This document shows positions 1 to 4,893 of a DNA stretch of 9,055 nt, piece after piece (within the stretch, counting starts at the first letter, position 1; each line of letters begins with the position of its first letter). The position numbers and the translations under genes are program-made. Origin of the DNA: an uncultured Bacilli bacterium. Its GTDB lineage: Bacteria > Bacillota_I > Bacilli_A > RF39 > UBA660. A model generated the notes under the pieces. That model was given only the letters and a program-made list of their open reading frames with translations, did no database searches and was not told the DNA's origin. The stretch is from NCBI GenBank assembly GCA_944363805.1, contig CALVVH010000047.1, forward strand, positions 1 to 9,055, given 5' to 3'.

Positions 1-125
1 TTTTGTATATTTCAAAATGTGTTCCGAATAGGTTTTATAATGGTTTGTTAATTTTTCTCACTTTGACGGGTTTGAGTGGATACACGAATATAAAGACCTG
101 CTATTTTTTTAATATTATCATACAT
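1..125 (-). pseudogene. Serine recombinase (resolvase/invertase family), N-terminal fragment, frameshifted and cut by the window edge
   Basis: The minus strand from ATG 125-123 encodes a start reading MYDNIKKIAGLYIRVSTQ. The LYxRVST motif is the signature of the serine recombinase catalytic domain, and the Ser in RVS is the family's nucleophile for DNA strand exchange. The frame stops at TAA 50-48 after 25 codons. From position 57 to position 1 a second minus-strand frame is open (EKLTNHYKTYSEHILKYTK) and looks like plausible continuation. One extra A in the five-A run (T run at 52-56 on the plus strand) would join the two frames as ...RQSEKKLTNHYK.... So a full-length ancestor was probably broken by a one-base loss, or the homopolymer was misread. 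A GGGAG Shine-Dalgarno lies at 140-136, about 10 nt before the ATG. The rest of the protein is outside the window, so the subfamily (small resolvase or large integrase) cannot be told. Confidence 0.6.
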
Positions 126-155
126 TTTTTATCATCTCCCTTTTTCTAATTTTTC

Positions 156-206
156 AAAAAAAGAGGAGTCAAAACTACTAGCACCAAACTAATATTTTGA
201 CTCCTC
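156..206 (-). terminator. Strong intrinsic terminator of the 22-codon gene
   Basis: A perfect 12-bp stem (163-174 with 195-206) has a 20-nt loop and, on the minus strand, is followed by a run of seven U (156-162). The right arm is also the last four sense codons before the TAT-TAG end of the small ORF at 189-257, so translation up to the stop codon would cover one arm. It sits upstream of the recombinase fragment and would stop most transcription before it. Confidence 0.85.
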
Positions 207-257
207 AAATAAGACATTTAATTCATTTGATAATTCGTATATAAATTGTTTAATCAT
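189..257 (-). CDS. Free-standing 22-residue peptide of unknown function
   Basis: A 22-codon frame runs from ATG 257-255 to TAG 191-189. The product starts MIKQFIYELSNELNV and ends FEESKY: short, amphipathic, no membrane segment. I do not recognise it. The case for a real gene is its expression signals. AGAGAGG (271-265) sits 7 nt before the ATG. A promoter at 316-344 has 17-bp spacing. A strong terminator begins inside the last codons, giving an expected transcript of about 150 nt. It could be a small protein, a toxin, or a leader peptide whose translation controls the terminator and so the downstream recombinase gene. The reading of a translated peptide rests only on these signals; a non-coding small RNA is the main alternative. 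Confidence 0.5.
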   Translation of the reverse strand: MIKQFIYELSNELNVLFEESKY

Positions 258-315
258 AGAAGTACCTCTCTTTCCCCTAAATAAAGACGATACTGCTTGT
301 CATTTATTGACGAAT

Positions 316-344
316 ATAATACATCATTTTATTTGATTTGTCTA
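316..344 (-). promoter_or_regulatory. Sigma-A-type promoter for the 22-codon gene
   Basis: On the minus strand TAGACA (344-339) is followed after exactly 17 bp by TATTAT (321-316), predicting a start near 309. A GAGAGG ribosome binding site and short ORF follow, then a strong terminator. It lies just past the stop codon of the 91-residue ORF, so the small gene is probably a separate transcript. Confidence 0.6.
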
Positions 345-365
345 GTATTTCAGGACTAAATGCCC

Positions 366-641
366 TTAATTTTGGCTTTTAATGTAGTTTTCTAGTTCAT
401 TTATCTTAATTTTTCTACTTAAATTATTGATATAGATTTCATTAGAGTAGTTAAATGCAAGAAACACATTATTATTGATTATTATTTTATGTGGCTCAAT
501 ATAACTTAAATTAGTTTTATCTACTTTTCTAATACTACCATTTATAATAGTTGGAGTTGTATTACAAAAATCACATATAATTTCTAATCTCTTTCTTAAT
601 GATTCTTCTACATCAATTTCTTTCTTGATAATATTTATCAT
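366..641 (-). CDS. Hypothetical protein, 91 residues, no recognised family
   Basis: The frame can start at TTG 650, GTG 647 or ATG 641. I choose ATG 641-639 because AGAAAGG (657-651) is then 9 nt upstream, while the other two starts are too close to it. The product starts MINIIKKEIDVEESLRKR, is rich in Ile, Asn and Lys, and has one CDFC pair near residues 24-27 but no partner pair, so a zinc site is not supported. No signal peptide or membrane segment is visible; the second half alternates hydrophobic and polar residues like beta strands. It lies directly downstream of the ileS/tRNA-Arg terminator (676-705), with no clear promoter between, so it may depend on read-through. No function is proposed. 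Confidence 0.55.
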   Translation of the reverse strand: MINIIKKEIDVEESLRKRLEIICDFCNTTPTIINGSIRKVDKTNLSYIEPHKIIINNNVFLAFNYSNEIYINNLSRKIKINELENYIKSQN

Positions 642-675
642 AGACACCAACCTTTCTTATGATTTTTTTCTAAAT

Positions 676-705
676 ACGAAAAAAATCAATCATTTCGATT
701 GATTT
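676..705 (-). terminator. Intrinsic terminator ending the ileS - tRNA-Arg unit
   Basis: A perfect 9-bp stem (683-691 with 697-705) with a 5-nt loop is followed on the minus strand by an uninterrupted U run, part of which also pairs in the stem. It lies about 40 nt beyond the 3' end of tRNA-Arg and is the first terminator after ileS, so both genes probably end here. Confidence 0.8.
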
Positions 706-745
706 CTATATATCAAAGTTCGAATAGTTCGAACAGATTCGTCAA

Positions 746-822
746 TGGTGTCCCCGACAAGATTCGAACTTGCGACCTAATGCGTCGGAGGCATTCACTC
801 TATCCAGCTGAGCTACGGGGAC
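746..822 (-). tRNA. tRNA-Arg, anticodon CCG
   Basis: The minus strand folds into a full cloverleaf. The acceptor stem GTCCCCG pairs with CGGGGAC. The D arm is GCTC...GAGT. The anticodon stem AATGC/GCATT carries the loop CTCCGAC, giving anticodon CCG, which reads CGG (Arg). The T arm is GCAAG/CTTGT with loop TTCGAAT. Discriminator A (749) and a genome-encoded CCA (748-746) follow. It starts only 17 nt after the ileS stop codon and is followed by an intrinsic terminator, so it is either processed from the ileS mRNA or made from a promoter overlapping the end of ileS. Confidence 0.95.
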
Positions 823-830
823 CCATAACC

Positions 831-859
831 ATTTTATCATTATTTCTTACTAATAGCAA
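831..859 (-). promoter_or_regulatory. Possible tRNA-Arg promoter overlapping the 3' end of ileS
   Basis: On the minus strand TTGCTA (859-854) and TAAAAT (836-831) are separated by 17 bp, placing the start a few bases before the tRNA 5' end at 822. The -35 element lies inside the last ileS codons. It would let the tRNA be made when the T-box shuts ileS down. The -35 match is only moderate. Confidence 0.4.
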
Positions 860-3800
860 TTTTTATTGTTGCATCATTAACATTAAATTCTTCTGCTACA
901 TCTTCACTAACTATAATATCTGTAGCTAGTGTTTCTCTTTTAATATAATCGATATATTCTCTAATAGCATCTTTTATTTCTTCATTGCCATCATATTTTA
1001 TAGCAATACGATCAGTTAATTCCAAATCCATATTTTTACGCATTTGTTGTACTTTTGAAACAACTTCTCTGGCAATTCCTTCATTTACTAAATCCTTATT
1101 TAATGTCGTATTTAATATGACAAATTCATTATTTTCCATTCCGACATTAAATCCTTCTTTAGCATCAATTCTAATATCGATCATAGTTGAATCTACTTCT
1201 ATTTCTTCGTCCTCTAAAGTCATCTTAATTATCTCATTATTTTGTAATTTCTTAATATCATCCAAAGATAATTCTAATAACTCTTCTTGGAATTCTTTTA
1301 ACTTACTTCCAAGTACTTTACCTACTACTCTAAAGTTTGGTTTAACTGTAAAATTCATATATATAGAAGTATCATCGACAAAAGTTACTTTTTTAACATT
1401 TAGTTCTTCTTTAATTAGTTCACTAAGTTCTCCGATCAACAATTCTAATTTACCATCCAAAAGTATTTCACTAAGTGGTTGACGTACTCTAATATGAGCT
1501 TCTTCACGAACAAATCTACCGATACTTATCAAATCTCTTACTTTATCCATCTTTTCTTCTAATAATTCATCAATTAACACTTCATCATACTTTGGATAGT
1601 CAGATATATGAACAGAATATTCTCCAGTCAAATTAGTATATATTTCTTCTGATAAATATGGTACAACTGGTGCCATTATTCCAGATAATCCTACCAACAC
1701 TTCATAAGTTGTTCTATATACAGCTTTCTTAGAATCATCCAATTTAGAACCCCAGAAACGATCCCTATTTCTTCTTATATACCAATTAGATAAATCATCT
1801 GAAACAAAGTCTGTTAAAGCTCTAACTACTTTATTTAAATCATATTCTTCATAAGCATCAGTTACATATTTAAGTAATTTATTATATTTACTAATTAACC
1901 ATCTATCGATATCTTCTCTCATATTTACAGGAATATTACATTCATCAATATCAATTCCATCAATATTAGCATACATAGTAAAGAAGTTGTAAGTGTTTTT
2001 AAGAGGATTAAAGAATTTTGAATGAACTTCTTTTAAACCATTTATATCAAATTTAAGAGGTACCCAAACTGGAGATACATAAGGCAAATAAAATCTTACC
2101 GTATCTGCTCCATATTCTTTCATAGTTGTAAACGGTTCAACAATATTACCCTTAGATTTACTCATCTTCTTACCTTCAGCATCGAGTAATAAATCATTTA
2201 CTAAAACATTTTTATATGGACTAACTCCTTTAACAAATGTCGAAATTACTAGTAGTGTATAGAACCATCCTCTAGTTTGATCGATTCCTTCACAAATAAA
2301 ATCTGCTGGAAATTGTGTTTCAAACAAATCATTATTTTCAAATGGATAGTGATATTGGGCAAAAGGCATTGACCCTGAATCGAACCAACAATCGATTACA
2401 TCTTTACACCTTGTCATTTCTTTACCACAATCCGGACAACGTAAATGAACTTCATCGACATATGGACGATGTAATTCGATAGATTCATCTATTTTTTCAA
2501 TAGCCTTTTCTACTAATTCTTTTCTTGAACCAATCATTTCTGTATGTCCACATGAACAAATCCAATAAGGAAGTGGTGTTCCCCAATAACGACTACGAGA
2601 TATTGCCCAGTCATTTAAATTTTCTAGCCAGTTGCCAAAACGTTTTTCCCCAACATAAGCTGGATACCAATTGACAGTCTTATTATTGGCAACAATCTTA
2701 TCTTTAAGTTTAGTTATTTCCAAATAATAACTTGGTTTAGAATAATAAATTAATGGTGAATGACATCTCCAGCAATGTGGATAATTGTGAACCATTCTTT
2801 GTTTTTTAAATAACTTACCATTTTCTTTTAAATATTTGATTACTTCAACATCAGCATCAAATACAAGCATTCCTCGCCATGGCCCTTCCATATATTTTCC
2901 ATCTTCTCCGACTGGATTTAAATATGGCAAATTATATTTCTTTCCGACATTGGCATCATCTGCCCCAAAAGCTGGTGCAATATGAACTACTCCTGTACCA
3001 TCTTCTGCAGTTACATAAGTATCACAAGTAACAAAGAATCCTTTTCTATCTACTTTAAGTTCCGGTATTAATTGTTCATATTCTGTATATTCCAAAGTAC
3101 TACCTTTAAAAGTATCGAGAATAGTTACTTCATCACCTAATACCTTAGATACTAAACTAGTTGCCAAAATAAACTTAGTTCCTTTACTTTCAACTAGTGA
3201 ATAATCATATTCTGGATTGACACACAAAGCTACATTGGCAATTAATGTCCAAGGAGTAGTTGTCCAAACTAAGAAATAGACATCTTCATCCTTTTTCTTC
3301 ATTGGCACAATTACCGTATCAACACTCATTTCTTCATAACCTTGAGCAACTTCATGACTTGCTAAACCTGTACCACATCTAGGACAATACGGTAAAATTT
3401 TAGCTCCTTCATAAAATAATCCTTCTTCCCAGAATTTCTTTAATATCCACCATTCTGTTTCAATATAATCATTATCATATGTCACATATGGATGTTCAAG
3501 ATCGATAAATTGTCCCATTTTATTAGTCAAATCTGTAAATGTTTCTTCATTTTTCCAAACAGATTCTCTACATTTTTGATTAAATTCTTTTATCCCATAT
3601 CTTTCAATATCTTTTTTACCATTGAACCCTAGTTCCTTTTCTACTTGTAATTCAACAGGAAGTCCATGTGTATCCCAACCTACTTTACGCAATACTTTAT
3701 AGCCTTGCATCGTCTTGTACTTACAAATAGTATCTTTTAAGAACTTAGCAACCATGTGATGCAGACCCGGATGTCCATTAGCAGTTGCTGGCCCGTCATA

Positions 3801-3935
3801 AAAAACAAAATATGGTGCATCACTTCTATTTTCGATACACTTATTTAAGATATCATCTTTAAGCCAACGTTCCCGAATTCTCTCTTCTGTTACATCAACT
3901 GGATCTTTACTTAAACTTTTAAAATCTTTCTTCAT
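840..3935 (-). CDS. ileS: Isoleucyl-tRNA synthetase
   Basis: Cytoplasmic class I aminoacyl-tRNA synthetase that charges tRNA-Ile with isoleucine using ATP. At 1031 residues it is full length. The HIGH-type motif reads NGHPGLHH (residues 53-60) and KMSKS is exact (590-594). The editing insert shows TTTPWTL (225-231) and HIAPAFGADD (about 318-327). Cysteine pairs lie at 184/187, 460/462 and 500/503 with another near 510, likely zinc ligands. The anticodon-binding domain includes NWYIRRNRDRFW, followed by a long C-terminal extension. The G-H-P-G-L-H-H form of the first motif and the length point to the eukaryote-like (type 2) IleS branch; in some bacteria that branch is less sensitive to mupirocin, a property not readable here. 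The start is fixed by GGAGG at 3947-3943, 7 nt upstream. It is preceded by a T-box leader and followed by tRNA-Arg. Confidence 0.97.
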   Translation of the reverse strand: MKKDFKSLSKDPVDVTEERIRERWLKDDILNKCIENRSDAPYFVFYDGPATANGHPGLHHMVAKFLKDTICKYKTMQGYKVLRKVGWDTHGLPVELQVEKELGFNGKKDIERYGIKEFNQKCRESVWKNEETFTDLTNKMGQFIDLEHPYVTYDNDYIETEWWILKKFWEEGLFYEGAKILPYCPRCGTGLASHEVAQGYEEMSVDTVIVPMKKKDEDVYFLVWTTTPWTLIANVALCVNPEYDYSLVESKGTKFILATSLVSKVLGDEVTILDTFKGSTLEYTEYEQLIPELKVDRKGFFVTCDTYVTAEDGTGVVHIAPAFGADDANVGKKYNLPYLNPVGEDGKYMEGPWRGMLVFDADVEVIKYLKENGKLFKKQRMVHNYPHCWRCHSPLIYYSKPSYYLEITKLKDKIVANNKTVNWYPAYVGEKRFGNWLENLNDWAISRSRYWGTPLPYWICSCGHTEMIGSRKELVEKAIEKIDESIELHRPYVDEVHLRCPDCGKEMTRCKDVIDCWFDSGSMPFAQYHYPFENNDLFETQFPADFICEGIDQTRGWFYTLLVISTFVKGVSPYKNVLVNDLLLDAEGKKMSKSKGNIVEPFTTMKEYGADTVRFYLPYVSPVWVPLKFDINGLKEVHSKFFNPLKNTYNFFTMYANIDGIDIDECNIPVNMREDIDRWLISKYNKLLKYVTDAYEEYDLNKVVRALTDFVSDDLSNWYIRRNRDRFWGSKLDDSKKAVYRTTYEVLVGLSGIMAPVVPYLSEEIYTNLTGEYSVHISDYPKYDEVLIDELLEEKMDKVRDLISIGRFVREEAHIRVRQPLSEILLDGKLELLIGELSELIKEELNVKKVTFVDDTSIYMNFTVKPNFRVVGKVLGSKLKEFQEELLELSLDDIKKLQNNEIIKMTLEDEEIEVDSTMIDIRIDAKEGFNVGMENNEFVILNTTLNKDLVNEGIAREVVSKVQQMRKNMDLELTDRIAIKYDGNEEIKDAIREYIDYIKRETLATDIIVSEDVAEEFNVNDATIKIAISKK

Positions 3936-3947
3936 ATTCTAACCTCC

Positions 3948-3998
3948 AAAATAAAAAGGATGATACCCAAGGAGTCATAAATGACGGTACCATCCTTT
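3948..3998 (-). terminator. Regulated terminator of the ileS T-box
   Basis: A 13-bp stem (3955-3967 with 3986-3998, including one G-U pair) is followed on the minus strand by a U-rich tract. The left arm contains the T-box sequence itself, so terminator and antiterminator are mutually exclusive, as in known T-boxes. Confidence 0.88.
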
Positions 3999-4163
3999 AA
4001 TTTACTTAATTATCTTAACGCGATTAACGAGATAACTTACTAACCATTCAGCTATCCAACTCCTGAGTGATATATATAAGATTCCCACTATTCTACTTTC
4101 ACCTAACAAGAACTCTCTTTAATTTTCCTCTTATATACGTGTCTCATTCATAATTTTTCCGAT
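3948..4163 (-). promoter_or_regulatory. T-box leader (tRNA-Ile-sensing) of ileS
   Basis: The minus-strand leader carries the T-box sequence GGATGGTACCGTC (a variant of AGGGTGGTACCGCG), whose bulge pairs with the NCCA end of uncharged tRNA. Upstream are typical Stem I elements: AAAGAGAG, GGTGAAAG, then ACTCAGGAGTTGG, CTGAA and AGTAAG. ATC, an Ile codon, sits at 4071-4069 directly before ACTC, where the specifier triplet is expected; a second ATC at 4082-4080 is the alternative. By the known mechanism, uncharged tRNA-Ile stabilises the antiterminator and allows ileS transcription. The family assignment is firm; the specifier choice is inference. Confidence 0.9.
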
Positions 4164-4169
4164 GTACTC

Positions 4170-4199
4170 ATTATATATCAAAAGTTTCTTCTTAGTCAA
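4170..4199 (-). promoter_or_regulatory. ileS promoter
   Basis: On the minus strand TTGACT (4199-4194) is followed after 18 bp by a perfect TATAAT (4175-4170), predicting a start near 4163 just upstream of the T-box Stem I. It faces away from the plus-strand promoter of the neighbouring small unit, whose repeat block begins only 13 bp further on at 4212. Confidence 0.8.
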
Positions 4200-4211
4200 G
4201 CCCCTTTTCCA

Positions 4212-4282
4212 TTGTCGAACTTTGTCGGACTCTTTTCCTTGCAATTACATCTATTTATATTTAGAATAAATAACCGTTACCT
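4212..4282 (+). repeat. 71-bp direct repeat, copy 1 (upstream block of small unit 1)
   Basis: Identical base for base to 4575-4645. It opens with a 10-bp tandem doublet, TTGTCGAACT then TTGTCGGACT (4212-4231), one helical turn apart, and contains the plus-strand promoter and the first bases of the predicted transcript. The identity stops just inside the 5' arm of the unit. Confidence 0.95.
4239..4267 (+). promoter_or_regulatory. Promoter of small peptide unit 1
   Basis: TTGCAA (4239-4244), 17 bp, TAGAAT (4262-4267), with a start expected near 4274. The 10-bp doublet at 4212-4231 lies just upstream of the -35 and is a candidate operator or activator site. The same arrangement recurs exactly in unit 2. 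Confidence 0.6.
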
Positions 4283-4364
4283 GCTAGTGGTAGTGCCTGC
4301 TTTAAATCTGAGTAATCTATTACTACTCAAACTTTGGGGGTTTTGGATAAAAGGAGGCAAAGAG

Positions 4365-4439
4365 ATGAAAGAAGAAATAATAAAAAAGCTTTTAGTAATC
4401 ATAATTATGTTACTCGTAATTATATTGCGTTTAATATAA
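4365..4439 (+). CDS. 24-residue hydrophobic peptide; candidate type I toxin of unit 1
   Basis: ATG 4365 follows AAGGAGG (4351-4357) at 7 nt, one of the best ribosome binding sites in the window. The peptide starts MKEEIIKKLL, is then almost entirely Ile/Leu/Val/Met with one Arg three residues from the end, and could form a single short membrane helix. There is no charged C-terminal tail of the Fst kind. It sits in a predicted transcript with a structured 5' leader, and a convergent antisense RNA overlaps the 3' untranslated part. By analogy with Fst, Ibs, TxpA and similar peptides it may act on the cell membrane, but I recognise no sequence homology. An in-frame extension back to 4212 exists but would begin upstream of the predicted transcript. 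Function is inference; the small ORF itself is well supported. Confidence 0.55.
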   Translation: MKEEIIKKLLVIIIMLLVIILRLI

Positions 4440-4489
4440 AAAAGAGACACTAGCCTTGTAGTCCCATTTACTGGGCAGGTATAGTGTCT
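4438..4489 (-). terminator. Terminator of unit 1 antisense RNA
   Basis: An 8-bp outer stem (4445-4452 with 4482-4489) encloses an inner CCCA/TGGG stem (4463-4466 with 4472-4475); on the minus strand it is followed by C and six U (4443-4438). The U run overlaps the TAA stop of the 24-residue peptide on the other strand. On the plus strand there is no T run after the hairpin, so it may slow but is not clearly a sense terminator. Confidence 0.75.
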
Positions 4490-4530
4490 GTAAGCAATTG
4501 CAGGCATTATCCACTAGGGGTAACACTTAC
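4438..4530 (-). ncRNA. Predicted antisense RNA of unit 1 (antitoxin candidate)
   Basis: Expected to start near 4530 from the minus-strand promoter at 4537-4565 and end after the hairpin at 4445-4489, about 93 nt. It is fully complementary to the 3' untranslated part of the peptide mRNA, ending at the peptide's stop codon. A minus-strand open frame crosses this area, but it starts within the predicted RNA with no ribosome binding site, so a non-coding role is preferred. Confidence 0.5.
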
Positions 4531-4536
4531 ATTTAT

Positions 4537-4565
4537 AATATATCAAATTTATTCTATTTTTTCAA
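4537..4565 (-). promoter_or_regulatory. Antisense promoter of unit 1
   Basis: On the minus strand TTGAAA (4565-4560), 17 bp, TATATT (4542-4537). Unit 2 has the same geometry (TTGAAT, 17 bp, TATATT), and the roughly 30 bp around the -10 is almost identical between the units, which argues for selection. Confidence 0.6.
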
Positions 4566-4574
4566 TACATTTAC

Positions 4575-4645
4575 TTGTCGAACTTTGTCGGACTCTTTTC
4601 CTTGCAATTACATCTATTTATATTTAGAATAAATAACCGTTACCT
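4575..4645 (+). repeat. 71-bp direct repeat, copy 2 (upstream block of small unit 2)
   Basis: Exact copy of 4212-4282, shifted by 363 bp, including the 10-bp TTGTCGAACT/TTGTCGGACT doublet and both promoter hexamers. Perfect identity next to much more diverged unit bodies suggests either a recent local duplication of the block, gene conversion, or strong constraint. Confidence 0.95.
4602..4630 (+). promoter_or_regulatory. Promoter of small peptide unit 2
   Basis: TTGCAA (4602-4607), 17 bp, TAGAAT (4625-4630), inside the second copy of the 71-bp repeat; start expected near 4637. Confidence 0.6.
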
Positions 4646-4709
4646 TTAGTGGAAGTCTGCTTTTCTTTGCCGGATTCCGGCTTCAGGGGGTTTTCTTCGG
4701 GAGATCAGG

Positions 4710-4739
4710 ATGAAAGCGAGGCGAGGCTATGAACGATAA
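4710..4739 (+). CDS. Nine-codon upstream ORF overlapping the unit 2 peptide start
   Basis: ATG 4710 has GGGAG (4699-4703) 6 nt upstream and encodes MKARRGYER, ending at TAA 4737-4739, inside the 26-residue peptide gene that starts at 4729 in another frame. Translation of this frame could open or couple the peptide's start, as mok does for hok. Unit 1 has no such overlapping frame. It is very short and may be chance. Confidence 0.3.
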   Translation: MKARRGYER

Positions 4740-4809
4740 TGAATTTTGTCTAGTAATAATAATTGTGATTCTTGCTTTAGTTGGTAAGATAAACGAAAAA
4801 AGGCGCTAA
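4729..4809 (+). CDS. 26-residue hydrophobic peptide; candidate type I toxin of unit 2
   Basis: ATG 4729 follows GCGAGG (GAGG 4718-4721) at 7 nt and the frame ends at TAA 4807-4809 inside the antisense terminator hairpin. The peptide begins MNDNEFC, has a core LVIIIVILALVG long enough for one membrane pass, and ends in the charged tail KINEKRR. A short N-terminus, one hydrophobic helix and a basic tail are common among small membrane-acting toxins of Gram-positive bacteria. Its sequence does not resemble the unit 1 peptide beyond hydrophobicity, while the surrounding non-coding parts are clearly related. A nine-codon frame overlaps its start. The toxin role is inferred from architecture only; a small membrane regulator is the alternative. 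Confidence 0.5.
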   Translation: MNDNEFCLVIIIVILALVGKINEKRR

Positions 4810-4816
4810 AAGCGCC
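4796..4816 (-). terminator. Terminator of unit 2 antisense RNA and probably of the DUF2130 operon
   Basis: On the minus strand GGCGCT, loop TTT, AGCGCC (4816-4802) is followed by six U (4801-4796): a compact, GC-rich intrinsic terminator. It is the first terminator downstream of the DUF2130 gene. Confidence 0.85.
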
Positions 4817-4858
4817 AGCAATCTTGCAGGCGTTACCACCACTATTGGTAACACTTAC
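4796..4858 (-). ncRNA. Predicted antisense RNA of unit 2 (antitoxin candidate)
   Basis: Expected to start near 4858 and end after the hairpin at 4802-4816, about 63 nt. It is complementary to the 3' end of the peptide ORF and its untranslated tail. The DUF2130 operon mRNA would read through the same sequence and could end at the same terminator. Confidence 0.5.
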
Positions 4859-4864
4859 ATATAT

Positions 4865-4893
4865 AATATACCAAATCACATAAATTTATTCAA
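4865..4893 (-). promoter_or_regulatory. Antisense promoter of unit 2, overlapping the DUF2130 stop codon
   Basis: On the minus strand TTGAAT (4893-4888), 17 bp, TATATT (4870-4865). The -35 hexamer contains the TGA stop of the DUF2130 gene (4892-4890). It matches the unit 1 antisense promoter in spacing and -10. Confidence 0.6.

Larger units (their letters stand above)
4276..4524. repeat. Inverted arms flanking unit 1
   Basis: The left arm (4276-4300, GTTACCTGCTAGTGGTAGTG then CCTGC) recurs with a few changes as the reverse complement at 4500-4524. Because the plus-strand transcript starts just before the left arm and the minus-strand transcript just before the right arm, both RNAs would begin with nearly the same sequence. 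The ends of a full-length sense RNA could also pair with each other. Confidence 0.75.
4639..4852. repeat. Inverted arms flanking unit 2
   Basis: The left arm 4639-4660 (GTTACCTTTAGTGGAAGTCT then GC) matches, with gaps, the reverse complement of 4826-4852. These are the counterparts of the unit 1 arms. The core GTTACC..TAGTGG..(T/C)CTGC is kept in all four arms, though the two units differ in detail. Confidence 0.65.

Noticed and set aside
714..745. Possible attachment site next to tRNA-Arg (repeated TTCGAA)
   Set aside because: The repeats do not copy the tRNA 3' end, and no second copy or integrase of the tRNA-targeting type is in the window.
985..1482. 165-codon plus-strand frame inside ileS
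   Set aside because: Antisense shadow of ileS: Ser/Ile-rich composition produced by the complementary strand, with no ribosome binding site.
4212..4439. 75-codon plus-strand frame that ends with the 24-residue peptide
   Set aside because: Its first part runs through the 71-bp repeat and the promoter, upstream of the predicted transcript start; the strong ribosome binding site is at the internal ATG 4365.
4277..4507. 76-codon minus-strand frame across unit 1
   Set aside because: It begins within the predicted antisense RNA, lacks a ribosome binding site, and would need transcription past a strong terminator.
4276..4524. Unit 1 as a miniature transposon with terminal inverted repeats
   Set aside because: No target-site duplication is visible, and the arms coincide with the predicted transcript starts, which fits an RNA role better; kept as a weak alternative.
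4212..4645. CRISPR-like repeats
   Set aside because: Only two copies, 71 bp long, with 292 bp between them and clear promoter content; not an array.
4890..4892. TGA read as tryptophan (mollicute code)
   Set aside because: Read-through would add only a short tail running across the antisense promoter, and no gene here has an internal TGA.
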